Positions 27,401 through 37,309 of a stretch of 60,000 bases of DNA are shown piece by piece. Both the position numbers and the translations under genes were made by a program. The stretch lies in the NCBI RefSeq assembly GCF_910592395.1, contig NC_088313.1, forward strand, positions 19,362,437-19,422,436. The letters run 5' to 3'. How positions within the stretch are numbered: position 1 is the stretch's first letter; each line of letters starts with the position of its first letter. The notes below the pieces were generated by a model. It made no database searches. It was given only the letters and a program-made list of their open reading frames with translations, and was not told the origin of the DNA. The DNA is from Lineus longissimus (lineage: Eukaryota; Nemertea; Pilidiophora; Heteronemertea; Lineidae).

Positions 27401-30400
27401 TGAAATTCCAAAAAATGATAAATGTGTAGTATCCAGTTGTTGTTGCTCCTTATGTGTTTTCCTGTGAAATGGTCCTCACTTTTCCGCGATATAAATATCT
27501 AGCAGAAATAGAAAACTGAAGGCCCATTGCGGTCAGCTCCCCTTTGCGTGGTCGGGCCAGACCCGAGGCCGGAACAGTGAACTCCCAAATAACATTCGCA
27601 TGTAAGAATTATGCTATTTCCGTCCAGATCACAGGAATGTATGGGTCAATTTTTTAATTATGCTGATCAGTAGCTCCGCTTGTGACCTATGATTCTTCTA
27701 CATATTAATATATCCACATATTCAAAAGAGACTGATCCTTCCCGACGCGACATCGAGCGTGGCTTGCCCCGTTGTGAGCGAAGCGATCGAGCCGCACGCA
27801 CCACCACTGATCAGCGTATAAAGACCGCTTTTGTGTAGCCAACCAAGTGTGTGGCCCTCGACTGTATAAATCGCAAAGAAAAGGCGTTAATTTTGTGTGG
27901 ACACTGTCTCCACTTTCGATAAAATAAATCTTATAGTTCCACTAATAAATTTGAGATGACAAAATGTTATCTGTCAACTCGTGGTTTATTCCAAGAGCGT
28001 GGCCTTCAGGGCACTACTGAGGAAACTCCCAATGGTGCAGGCTGTGTGCATCGAGGGGCTGGACGATTGGCCAAGGGTGGTACGCCGCAAGTCCCACCAC
28101 AGCTCCGAAATGACCAAATGTGACAACCATCTGCCTTAAACCCTTAAATACGTATTGCTAACATGAACCACTTCCGAATTAAACACTTTGAATTCTTATA
28201 TCGCCATTGCTCGGGGTTGTTTTTCTTACTTACTTGTCATATAGACATTAGGAATTTACAGCAATGAAGCTATTCGGAACTGTACGTTACCAATTCCCGA
28301 TCTGTTCTCCTTACATGGCAGCATATCGTAGAAGCAACAAGTTTGAAAGGATGACCGGAAGAACAGTTTGAAAAAGGAAACTTTGATTGTTTCAAATTTA
28401 ACTCAAAAGTTCAACTGAGGGCCCCTTCTTCGATTGGTCACGCATCAGGCGCCGGACTTGACAGGGGTATCGGATGTGGTGGCCTACCAACAATACAACC
28501 AAAGGAAGTTGTTGAAACGCTTCCTTTTTCAATGTGTCATAGTCTGGCAGTCTTCAAATATCGAAGATCACCACAAGAGGTTTTTCATAGAATATGTATA
28601 TGCAGTTTGATAAGTCACGAAACAGATGGTAGTTGGTGGGCGTTTGTTGAAACTCTTCAGACACATTTCTTGAACGCAATGGCGTAGTGTGCGAAAGAAA
28701 GAACGCCACGCCAATGAGAAGAACGCCACGCAAAAGCCGATTACGCTTCTTTATCGGTGGCGACGTTCAAACGCACGACCTTGATGTATCCTTCAAATCA
28801 AAGCGTAGGAGTGTAAGCAAAAGCAAGATGCAATTCACGAACTGATCCGTACGCGGAAAACATTTAACGTGGTCGCAGTTATCAACGCTGTTGGACGGAA
28901 GTTGCGTTACCAGTCGCACGGGCCAAACCTCTCCATCGACCACACCTAACTTCAGATAGTAATGGGTTAAATCGGCATATTATAGCTGGCTGCTCATCAA
29001 ACTTAATTGATCTGACCAGACGATATGATCAGCCAATCAATTTACGCTTGCCGTCTGTCTACTCAACCAGACAACCAAGGACGCACTGCGTGCACTCTAA
29101 AGCTGGGCTGCCGATGCCCGGATCCGATGAGGGAAGAGCTGGGTCTACCTTCGTCGCCAGCAGCATCGGTTTATTGCCGAAAGCACCGCCAATTGAAGCT
29201 GGAGTTGCGGAGACTTCCACAACCGTTCACATGGTCATCTAAACGTCCAACACACAACAGAAATTCTGAGCTTTCAGTGTACTAGTATTACAGTCCAGTT
29301 GACAAGCAGAAGGATGTTTCGTCCACGTTTTTCACATGTGAACGTATGAATGTAAGTCATGTCGGTGAGAAAACCTACGTCCAAGTACGTGGGAGGCTTC
29401 ATCTCAGACAAGTCCGTGGTTTCCCACACGGAATTTCCAGTGGTATTGCCTCCTAGCCGACGCGCGCTATCTGGAAGCTGAGTAATGTCAGTACATTGAG
29501 GGTCTAGATGTAGTTTCCTTGATGGTGTCGTAAGGAAGTAAGTAAGTAAGACATTAAGTTCATCTACTGGTTAACAGGCGACCACAGGTCAAATGTATCT
29601 TGTTGGACCCCATCTTAATAGCGCCCCCTGCTGATAAGCAAAGGAACTCAAATTGAAGCAACTATGAAACTAGGCTAATCGGAGCATTTACAACTATTTC
29701 ACTGACCTCCGTCGTCAAACCATCTCCGGATATCATTCATAGATGAATATAAAAACGCACATTTTCAAAAATCCGTGCTAATTATTGGAATGCACGTCCT
29801 AACTAGGCATTGAGGTTTGACCAGGAACTGCTGGGTGAAACTGTCACTAAACAAACAATGAGTATATGATAATTGTTTTGTAAACACAGATTATATCATT
29901 CATCAAAAGGCCCCGACCATAACGGAAGTGATGTCAAAGGTTGAGCACGATAAAACGGAGGTGACGTCAGAGAACCAGGATGGGTGCTTTTGTTCGAGCC
30001 TCGTTAGCCTCCCATGGACCAATTTAATGCAGGCGAAATTTTGAAAATTTGAACTTGTGTAAACATTGAATCATGGCAACTTGCGTGCAGGTTTTCACGT
30101 GAGAACCGAGGGATTCTTCACGACGTCAAATTAGTTTTGAATGAAAATCATTGCATGATTAACCCTTCTAGCAAAGTGAGGTTCTAGGTTAATGAAATCA
30201 TTTCCCTTCGAACGCCTTAGCTTTGATGCTGGGGCGGAGCGGGGTACATATGTCATGTCTGGGTATTCATCTGTAACTGAATACACCACGAGATTGTGGT
30301 GGGCTGGTAATTTGAGAACTTTCGCGAGTTAAGTTGAAAGAAACACGTACCATTAGGTACAAAAATGAAGTAGCTACATCCAATGCAGAATTGATTTGAT

Positions 30401-33400
30401 CAAAAGTTGATGCAATAGTTTGATACGACGGAACCTGGTAACTGATAATGGTGATGGCATATGGAAGTAATAGGCCTATGACCACACCGTGGTCGCAAAG
30501 CCTTGCAGGCGATCTCGGGAATGGGTTGGATATCAAGTACCTGACGAAAAACACAAACAAGTGAATGTTAAAACAAGGTAATGTTCTCAACGAAAGACGG
30601 AATACCGTCCCTTACGAAACATAAAACGGTTCTTAAAGGTCCTTTATTTTTAATCGCTCTAAAATCAAGGCGTTGATCGTGCGATTTGTTTGGCGTTGTT
30701 GTCTTTTCGTGGTTTAGAGTCATTATCATTCGTTCCTAATCACATAGGCGATTTCGTTATCGAAGAAATCAGTACTTGCGATTGTCTGTTTGCGGTCAAA
30801 TAAGGACAACGTTACCCATCCTTGGATCGAGCTACACTTAACGTATGAAAGACAGAGAGATGCCAATCTTAACTCGTGGAAACACCTGTCCCTGAGGTCT
30901 ACCCACAGCAGGGCCTCTTAACAACCCAGAAAGAAGACCTTCCTGGAAAGGTAAATACTTTGGTCAAAGTACTGCACTTTCTCTCGACCCCCTGCACATG
31001 AGGGTAAGTGTATAAGTAAGCGAAGGTGCACCTCAGAGATGACCTGAATCGTGTATTCTCTAAATTATGCATGTACCATCCTGGCCCCACCTCTACATTA
31101 CACATGAGGACACCAATGTTCATAACAATTACCTTAGCTAGAAAAAGCAACGTAGTTATTGTAATTATATCAATAATGATGGCACGCTTATATGTTGCCC
31201 CAGCAAAACCTTAACAGTTATGTCATTACAGTTTGGTTACAGCAGACACCAATTTTCTCCTCTTATAAGGAGACACGCAAACACGACAGTACCCATCCTT
31301 GTCTACCTTGTATCTCATCAACTGTTGGCTTTTTCGTCTCTCAGCAATAGGCTGAATGCATCGATACGCAACGAGACCGATTCACGGACAGAAAAAGGGA
31401 GAAACGATTCGATGCTCGTAGAACTAATGTCAGCGGCGTTCCTTTTGGCCAAAAGCAAGGCCATATGTTCCAGACAAGTCGAGGTTTCTTTATCTTTCGT
31501 TAAGCATGGTGTTGACATATACACCCTATTGCAACTTACCCCCAATACGTTCAATCCCCACCAGACAATCTTGGTGATAGTGATCGTTAAGGGGATTGCG
31601 TGAGCTGGGAGCCCTGTGTGGCGACCTGTTGCTTTTCCTTATACTATGGCAAGGTGAGTCTGACAAGACTCCCGGGGCAGTCCTTTTCGTCATCGTAATT
31701 TGGTCTCCTTAAAGGTTAGGGTGAGAGACGAGGCCGGTCTACTGTGTCCGGAGTGTAAGGCTGACCAACTTGCCTTTCGAAGAACTACGAGTGAACAACA
31801 CCCCTCAAAACACATTCCTTTCTCTCCATTCCTTTGAACTTGGTGGTAAAGAATAGGATATCCCTAATCGACCAAACATGTAAGTAATAACGTATGATTA
31901 GTAGATCAGCTAATCCTTTCAAATAAGTCGACCCAAACATGTCTTTACATATTCCTTAACTAAACACTGATGAGCAAATTAGATACCTTTGATGGCCTAA
32001 ACAGATAATGACAGCGCTTTCACTGATTTTTTCTAAGTTCTTTCACGGTAGATATTACATGCCCCTAATCCCTGCAAGGCCAATGGTGTGCTTTGACGCA
32101 CTAATTCGTTATTCGAAGTTTGTTGGTAAATATATACAGAATATATACATGTAGCAGAAAGAGCAGTCATTCGTGCCATCCCATGACAACACTGATAAAG
32201 AAGTTAGACGTAAGATACGGAACACACAAATCACCAAATACGAAAGTGCAAATCGCGCATAGCTGTCTCAGTCGTAGACGGAAACATCTTAACCTTAGGC
32301 CTGAAGGTAATTGTCTCTGTCGGACAAGACCACTTCCTATCGTTCTTCTTGTCGAACAAGTAGCTACGCCTGCTGACTGACAAATGCAGATGGTTCGGCA
32401 TGAATTGTAGCTAGCATTAGTCAGCCTGTGCAATTTGCTGTTATCTTCTCAACTCAGGGTGTAGGGTGGCCTTGGTAGTTCTCGGCATTTGCCAGTAAGA
32501 AAGTTGAGAGTTAATGCCATTATTTGCGGAGGATAGACGGGTCAAAACACGACATACCAGACCAAGACAAAAACGTGAGAAGATACATGAAAATACAACA
32601 ACCAATCTCCATCAGGTATAATTAAATTCTCTTGATATTAACTCAGATAAACATCACTCTTTCCATTCTTTAAGATCACACAAACTCGGGTCACCAGGGA
32701 CACATCAGGCCAATTCAGACATATCTATATGATATGTGTGTTTGTATTCATTTCATTCTAATGTAAACACTGGGTAAATTTCTCTTTTGAAAGTTCGTCT
32801 ATTATTTCCGACTACGTGAAGCAAGGGAAACGCTGTACCAAGAGGTGAGCAGGAACCATGGGTTGTTCGTGAAGGGCGAAGTTACGCATACCAGGTTCGG
32901 GTGACTTTAAAGAGGTTTTGTTACACCGAGATGCGAAAAATCAAACTTGGTCTCTCATAATACGGTGTACATTCCAGAGTTATCCGTGTCATCAATTCAC
33001 AGCTTTGTGGTTTACCCGGATAAATACGTTTATTGAACTTCTAGCAATAACTTGTGAAAATTGGTGTATTTGAACGAACGCATTCGATGACACTCTGCAT
33101 ACAACTGGGAGATAAGTTGGTCAGGGCTGGAATAAGCAGGTGAACACAGTTGGTTCAGTCAAGGTGACTTCATCAGGAGTTGTAAAGGCAGCAACTTGGA
33201 AGGAATTGCCTAATAAGATGCGTAGCTTATTTTCTCGCCGACACTGTCTTTAAATTTAGAATGTATTCGATTACAAAGTGTTACTTTGGGGCGACATGTT
33301 GAGCAATCACCAATCAGAAACACTTTCATTAGATAGACGTCCGTACTCGAATTGAGCAAATCCCAAGGTGTTCGTTTGGGAAGTTTCTTCTAGAAATACC

Positions 33401-34475
33401 CAAACAGAAGCTCCCAATCCTGCTTCACCGGGGCAGTTATGATATTAGCCAATCACAAGGTGTTCTTTAGCGCTTTTGTGAGACTTCTTACCAAAACAAA
33501 AGCTCGCAATCCTGCACCACCGGGGTAGTTCTAATATAAGCCAATCACAAGGTGTTCTTTAGCGCATTTGTGAGACTTCTTACCAAGACAAAAGTTCGCA
33601 ATCCTGCACCACCGGGGCAGTTATATATAATATAAGCCAATCACAAGGTGTTCTTTAGCGCTTTTGTGAGACTCACTTCAAGATAAAAGGGGGTAGTTGA
33701 TGACTGTGGCAACACTGATTGAATGGGCTGGTGATTTCATGTAACGTTCTTGATTCACTAATGCTAGTTTAATAGAGATGAGAAATTGATTTATTTTTAC
33801 TACGAGCTCGTTGGGAATATTACATTGTGCCCTACAGTACATTTACTCCAGTAAATCACAGCGGCAAATTCAGTAACATTCTTGCTTGATAACAATGGAA
33901 TTGATAATTGATTAGGCATATCGCACTGGGTGGTCACAAGGAAGGTCACATGGAGGGTGGTGATAGATCAAATAGAAATCTCAAACATACTCTAAAAAAG
34001 ATCATCGACAAATCTTGGCAAACTATTTCTTGACTTAAAGACAGCCCAAGTCTATGCATGTACCCAATGGTCTACGCGCCTTCTCAACACCTCAAAGAAT
34101 TGCTGTCTGTGTAGACATTACCTTGTCCAATATAAAAAAGTACACAACACCATGACATGTCTATGTATGAATGAGAGAATCATATTTGCATGTCTTTGGC
34201 ATATCTTAAACAAGATTTAAGTACACATGGGTTCTTTGCAAGGATATCTCAGTCACGAAGACCTGATTTATGATTTCCCCTGCTGACGTATACAAAATGA
34301 ATAGTGGAATAAATCAGGAAAATAGCAACAGAAAATATGGTCTGGTCACGTGCGAAATATCTAAACAACGCCTTCAAAAGCATATACGGGTGCATGGGAT
34401 GTAATACAGTGATTCCGTAAAACGTTACTTTTCCACTTACTCTGACAAACGTTGCAATCGGAAAAGGTTGCGCAT
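6387..34475 (-). CDS. Fgf8/17/18: Fibroblast growth factor of the Fgf8/17/18 subfamily (partial, four exons; 3' end missing)
   Basis: Secreted FGF ligand. Known members of the family bind FGF receptor tyrosine kinases with heparan sulfate outside the cell. The model joins exons 34441-34475, 27113-27155, 20786-20972 and 6387-6499 (35+43+187+113 = 378 nt, exactly 126 codons) with no internal stop. Residues 1-26 form a signal peptide with a basic start and the hydrophobic stretch LAALIVLTQL. Residues 27-59 are a variable linker. Residues 60-89 match the first beta-trefoil strands (FKIYNQCSKKNVQI, in the place of the family's YQLYSRTSGKHVQV). Residues 98-126 contain GDFGTRIRIQG and LCFNKRGRLIAR, matching the subfamily's TFGSRVRIKG and CMNKRGKLIGK. 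The last two exon junctions fall where vertebrate FGF8/17/18 junctions fall. The sequence is diverged. The rest of the trefoil and the basic C-terminus were not found and may lie left of base 1 or in bases 1-6386. Subfamily assignment is firm from the last exon; the first exon is the least certain. Confidence 0.85.
9845..9939. mobile_element. Short terminal-inverted-repeat element (possible MITE)
   Basis: TCAGGGGGCAA at the left and TTGGCCCCCTGA at the right are inverted repeats (one inserted base) bounding 95 bp. No clear target-site duplication was seen, so the family is unknown. Confidence 0.45.
9988..10034. repeat. GAA/GGA microsatellite
   Basis: A short purine tract (GAAGAAGGAGAAGGAG, then AAAGAAGAAGAAGAAGG) in Fgf intron 3. 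Confidence 0.85.
10629..10750. repeat. TCA/TCG trinucleotide microsatellite
   Basis: An imperfect ATC/GTC run of about 120 bases (CATCATCATCAACATCACC, then CGTCGTCATCGTCGTCG) in Fgf intron 3. No open gene surrounds it. Confidence 0.9.
17418..17481. repeat. Degenerate 21-bp tandem repeat, three copies
   Basis: Three adjacent units of the form GGAACCGAGTCCAAAGTAAA, CCACGAGTCCACGGTAAA and GGAACCGAGACCACAGAC in Fgf intron 3. Confidence 0.7.
19927..19987 (+). repeat. CCAAT-flanked repeated module, copy 1
   Basis: GATTGGTCAGTTA, then GATGACTGTACCGGCGAAGC, and GATTGG again 55 bases after the first. The same arrangement recurs at 46065-46150 and 55631-55689. Confidence 0.65.
20786..20972 (-). CDS. 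Fgf8/17/18: Fgf8/17/18 exon 3 (linker and first beta-trefoil strands)
   Basis: Sixty-two codons plus one base lie between acceptor ttacctttacag| and donor TACA|gtaagt. The first half (MYGSALELFF...) is a variable post-signal linker with a basic stretch. The second half carries FKIYNQCSKKNVQIRRR and then NVNAGASHRNPY, aligning with the family pattern YQLYSRTSGKHVQV...RINA...DGDPF. The exon ends in phase 1; its last A and the first GT of the next exon make Ser. Junction position and phase match vertebrate FGF8/17/18. Similarity is moderate, so the call rests on pattern, junction and order together. Confidence 0.8.
20973..27112 (-). other. Fgf intron 2 (about 6.1 kb)
   Basis: This lies between the signal-peptide exon and exon 3, in phase 0. 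It contains a retroposon-like 3' tail near 25.75 kb and a degenerate GGGTAAG-rich stretch near 22.13-22.29 kb. No gene was recognised. Confidence 0.6.
25749..25815 (+). mobile_element. 3' tail of a degraded retroposon
   Basis: GTGCTTGTAAAGTACAAAGT followed by GCTGTATAAAAACC and a short ATTTC repeat (CATTTCATTTCATTTT). This GTAAAGYRCTNTATAAA-type ending with a simple repeat resembles the 3' ends of CR1/L2-like LINEs and their SINEs in animals. No body of the element was recognised upstream. Confidence 0.45.
27113..27155 (-). CDS. Fgf8/17/18: Fgf8/17/18 exon 2 (43-bp signal-peptide exon)
   Basis: The exon is bounded by a pyrimidine-rich acceptor (ttctccttacag|) and a strong donor (ACGTG|gtaagt). 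It starts in phase 2 and ends in phase 0, and encodes LAALIVLTQLSINV, the hydrophobic core of a signal peptide. Vertebrate Fgf8 genes also place the signal-peptide core in a very short second exon. It is too short to show as an ORF and was found from splice sites and phase. Cleavage probably lies just after it, near the YGSA at the start of exon 3. Confidence 0.7.
28701..28735. repeat. Two-copy 20-bp tandem duplication
   Basis: GAACGCCACG occurs at 28701 and 28721 with matching flanks (CCAA / CAAAA). Confidence 0.7.
29433..29510 (+). repeat. Dispersed repeat family A, copy 1
   Basis: Shares about 80% identity by eye with 53411-53490 over about 78 bases. Shared blocks include GGTATTGCCTC, CGACGCGCG and AATGTCA followed by ACATTGAGGGTC. 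The element class is unknown. Confidence 0.8.
33352..33690. repeat. Tandem repeat, unit about 92-96 bp, ~3.5 copies
   Basis: The block CCAATCACAAGGTGTTC starts near 33449, 33541 and 33637, giving spacings of 92 and 96 bases. A more diverged copy starts near 33357. Each unit also has a CTTTTGTGAGACTTC segment and a CCTGCACCACCGGGG segment. The inner copies are almost identical, so the expansion is recent. Each unit carries a CCAAT core. Confidence 0.93.
34441..34475 (-). CDS. Fgf8/17/18: Fgf8/17/18 exon 1 (start codon and signal peptide n-region)
   Basis: Eleven codons plus two bases read MRNLFRLQRLS and end at TCAGA|gtaagt. An A lies at -3 of the ATG. The exon ends in phase 2, and the first base of the next exon completes a Glu codon. 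The basic start followed by a hydrophobic second exon is a normal signal peptide. As I recall, vertebrate Fgf8 first exons are of similar length and zebrafish Fgf8 also starts MR. Other phase-2 ATG exons are possible: one at about 52630-52664 with a stronger donor (AAG|gtaaga), and one at about 27266-27303 with a poor donor. A cDNA end would decide. Confidence 0.5.
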
Positions 34476-34513
34476 GCTGAGCTCAATCAACAAACCAATG
34501 GAAAGGGTTTCCG

Positions 34514-34646
34514 ATGAAGGAGAAGAACAAGCAGCACCAGAAGACGAAGGTGAAGGAAAGCACGAAGAAGGAGAAGAAGACGAAGACGAAGAGGGAGACG
34601 AAGACGACGACCAATACTAAGAAGAAAACGGAGACTGAGCAAAGAC
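34514..34646. repeat. Purine-rich (GAAGGA/GACGAA) microsatellite tract
   Basis: About 130 bases almost entirely of A and G on the plus strand (GAAGGAGAAGAAGACGAAG type). It lies just upstream of the proposed Fgf exon 1, where on the Fgf strand it is a long polypyrimidine tract. Confidence 0.9.
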
Positions 34647-34649
34647 GGC

Positions 34650-36482
34650 CACATCAAAGCATTTTACGTATAATGACCCTCAAAATTAGATTTTAGCCCC
34701 GAGACTGATTGCTAAACATACATGTACATTGAGCGGAAACCGAGAAAGAACTTCAAGGATCATGATAAATGTATGTCTCATTAGTAATTACAGGCTCTCT
34801 TGCCGTCATTATTGTGTTATTCAGTTTTGGCGTAAAAATGTCAAACTAGAATTCCGCCAACAGCGATATACCCTAAATTCATCGCCTTCATAGCTGTGAA
34901 ATAATGAGCCCATTATCACCGGTAATTTCAAGTGTTTGTGGCCTGTTCTGCTCCCCTAGATTGCCTTCTCACCACGCCCAACTCTCTGGGAAAGCTAAGA
35001 CAGTATTGTTTCACTCCACTGCGCGACTGCCAGACCCGGTGCAGTGGAGGAAATCATTCAGGAGGAATATCAGATCAGGACACTCTAAAGGTCTTCTGAT
35101 ACCAGGAATGCAGGACATTTGAGATTAGAACACATCAAAATAGCACTATTGTGGATTCATTCAGAATATTAGAGAAATAAAAATAATCAATTTTGAAATG
35201 AATGGCTTCTTGACGGATAGGCCTAGATTGGCGTACGACCAAGAACGCATTCCAACGAGTACTTGACTAGGAAATGAATTGTAAAATTACTGACTCTACG
35301 ACTATCCGGACTCTATAAATTTAAGTATTCCAACTCTGTTTTATTTTAGACACAATATGAGAAATATTTGGTCTGTCATCTTTTGAGTTGATCGGAAGTA
35401 TATGTATTTGTGATCAATCTGAAAACGCCAATTCTTTGAATTTTTTTATATTCGTCAAAAAATAATTTTCTATAAACAGGAACTTTAGGCGACCTGTTGA
35501 CATGGGTGATTGATCTGAAGTACCACAAGTAATTCATATATCAATGTCAAAATCCTCCAATTTTACATAACACATCTTCTTGTGCTTTCCATGATCAGTA
35601 ATCTCAAGCACTACGTTTCTTTGCCCATGGCGGCCGCGATCCCCATGAGCGCTGCTTCATTTGGTCAATGTTAAGACCTGCCTTGAAATCCCGTGGATAC
35701 GACAGAAGAAAATTGGCAATTAAGCCCAATGTGCGAGCGAGCTTTGTTCACAGACAATAGACCGTGAATTGGGCAAGGCCAGAATTCTTTCAACAGCGAG
35801 TTAAGGGGCAAATAACGTTATGTAAGCAACGTGCAATGGAAGAGCATGGCTGAACAAGGCTTATATTCACGCTTATAGTCAGTGAACTTACTGACTTAGC
35901 AATATCTTTCAAACGTTCTCATGGGTCAACCTATTTTTGGCTGTGTGACAAGGAACAGTATCCGAAGTCATCAGATTTAGGGGCCTGGGCATCCACATGT
36001 CCACATCACCCTGTTTATTCAGACCATGTACTTGTGGACATTTCACAAGTTGAATTGAAATGTAAGGGATCTTCAACATATAATAAGCTGTTGACACATT
36101 CCGTATTAGCATACTACATTCTGTACTAGGTAATTGCCCTTTTCAAATGTCAAATTTAAATCATACAGTCAAATAGAATAGATATCACGAGCGCACAGTT
36201 AATCAATTTTGGGTCTTCTTGAAGATTTCAAAGACTGGCCCAGATTCTAAAGGGAAATATTCCATTCTTGAAAAGATCATCTTGCCACGAACCTTCCCTA
36301 TTCGAGGAAGTTCTAGGCCATGTCCAGGTATACGGATAGAAGACCATCAATGGCATTCGTATTTTAGCAGTAATTTCATAATTCGTGTTTTGACGACAAG
36401 TTACTATCTCTTGAAAACCTGATTGTGACCATTCAGATTTCTCAGAGGCTCCCACTAGTCAGGGCATTCAACTGACATTCAA
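34650..36482. other. Intergenic spacer between Fgf and tRNA-Pro
   Basis: AT-rich DNA with no exon or RNA gene that I could support. A short GC-rich patch with ATGGCGGCC lies near 35.63 kb. Confidence 0.5.
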
Positions 36483-36554
36483 GGCTCGTTGGTCTAGTGG
36501 CATGATTCTCGCTTAGGGTGCGAGAGGTCCCGGGTTCGACTCCCGGGCGAGCCC
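36483..36554 (+). tRNA. tRNA-Pro (anticodon AGG)
   Basis: A 72-nt intronless tRNA gene. The acceptor stem pairs GGCTCGT with GCGAGCC, and the discriminator base is C, as in eukaryotic tRNA-Pro. The anticodon stem is CTCGC/GCGAG with loop TTAGGGT, giving anticodon AGG. The T-arm has a perfect B box (GGTTCGACTCC) and the D-arm a good A box (TGGTCTAGTGG). No CCA is encoded. A TTTT run, a Pol III terminator, starts one base after the gene. All stems are intact, so it is likely functional. Confidence 0.97.
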
Positions 36555-36555
36555 A

Positions 36556-36559
36556 TTTT
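36556..36559 (+). terminator. Pol III terminator of tRNA-Pro
   Basis: A run of four T directly after the tRNA-Pro 3' end, followed by a second TTTT about six bases later. This is the usual RNA polymerase III stop signal. Confidence 0.8.
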
Positions 36560-37161
36560 ATTACTTTTCATGGTAAGCTTTTGAAATAAACCTCTGATGA
36601 GATGGGAGCTAAGCGAAAGTTCAAAGTGTTGACATAAAACTTTTTTCAGCGGTATGCTAACGTCCCAAACTTTTTTACCGACACAATATAGTTTTTATTG
36701 GAAATTCACCTTTTTTTTCAAGCTCCGAGCAAAACAAATCTATTTCTAGATAGCTGGCACCAACTTAGCAGGCGCACGCCAATACCTCGACAGAGGACGA
36801 CCTGACGTAGTTCCGCTGATGGTTTTGCTTTCATAGCCAACGGAAGCTCAAACAAATAAAGGAATATCTTCTCAAAGGAAGCAGTCATATTTTACAATAA
36901 TGTTATCGCCGCTGACAAAGATTTTGGCGACAAGATTTCGGATTTTTACATTGTGATTGTGAGAGAAGAGGAACCACCTGCTGCGGACCAAATCAATGAC
37001 TGGGTTAGTGGGAGGAAAGAGACCAGGCTAATAGTAGATGAAATAGTGTGATCATTACCAGTGTAGATTCTCAAGGGAATGGAATGTCTCACTTTATCAC
37101 AGAAGCAAATGCAATTTTTCACACTACCCCAAACCAAAAACCCTTTTCTTCAAAGTGCTTA

Positions 37162-37309
37162 CAGTAGAACCGCTCTGAAAAGGAAATGAAGCCAGTGTCT
37201 TTAGTAGTGAGATGTCCTGATTAGAGAGGTCAAATTGAATGGAAACAACTAATTTGGGAACGTCTTTAATAGAGAGATAGAGAGATATCTACCTAGGAAG
37301 GTTCCACTG
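37162..37309. mobile_element. Short TA-flanked inverted-repeat element (Tc1/mariner-type MITE)
   Basis: The left end is CAGTAGAACC and the right end GGTTCCACTG, inverted repeats with one mismatch over ten bases. Both are flanked by the dinucleotide TA (37160-37161 and 37310-37311), the target duplication of Tc1/mariner-class transposons. The 148-bp element has no coding capacity, so it is a non-autonomous copy. Confidence 0.7.

Larger units (their letters stand above)
27156..34440 (-). other. Fgf intron 1 (about 7.3 kb, if exon 1 is correct)
   Basis: This would be intron 1 if exon 1 at 34441-34475 is right. It contains the 93-bp tandem repeat at 33.35-33.69 kb, a CpG-richer patch near 27.74-27.85 kb and one copy of a dispersed repeat near 29.43-29.51 kb. 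No other gene was recognised. Confidence 0.45.

Noticed and set aside
31318-31554. Minus-strand ORF with a HEAT-repeat-like end (ESVSLRIDAFSLLLRDEKANS-type), reminiscent of THADA
   Set aside because: No usable acceptor or donor surrounds it, the plus strand is equally open, and no second exon of such a gene was found nearby.
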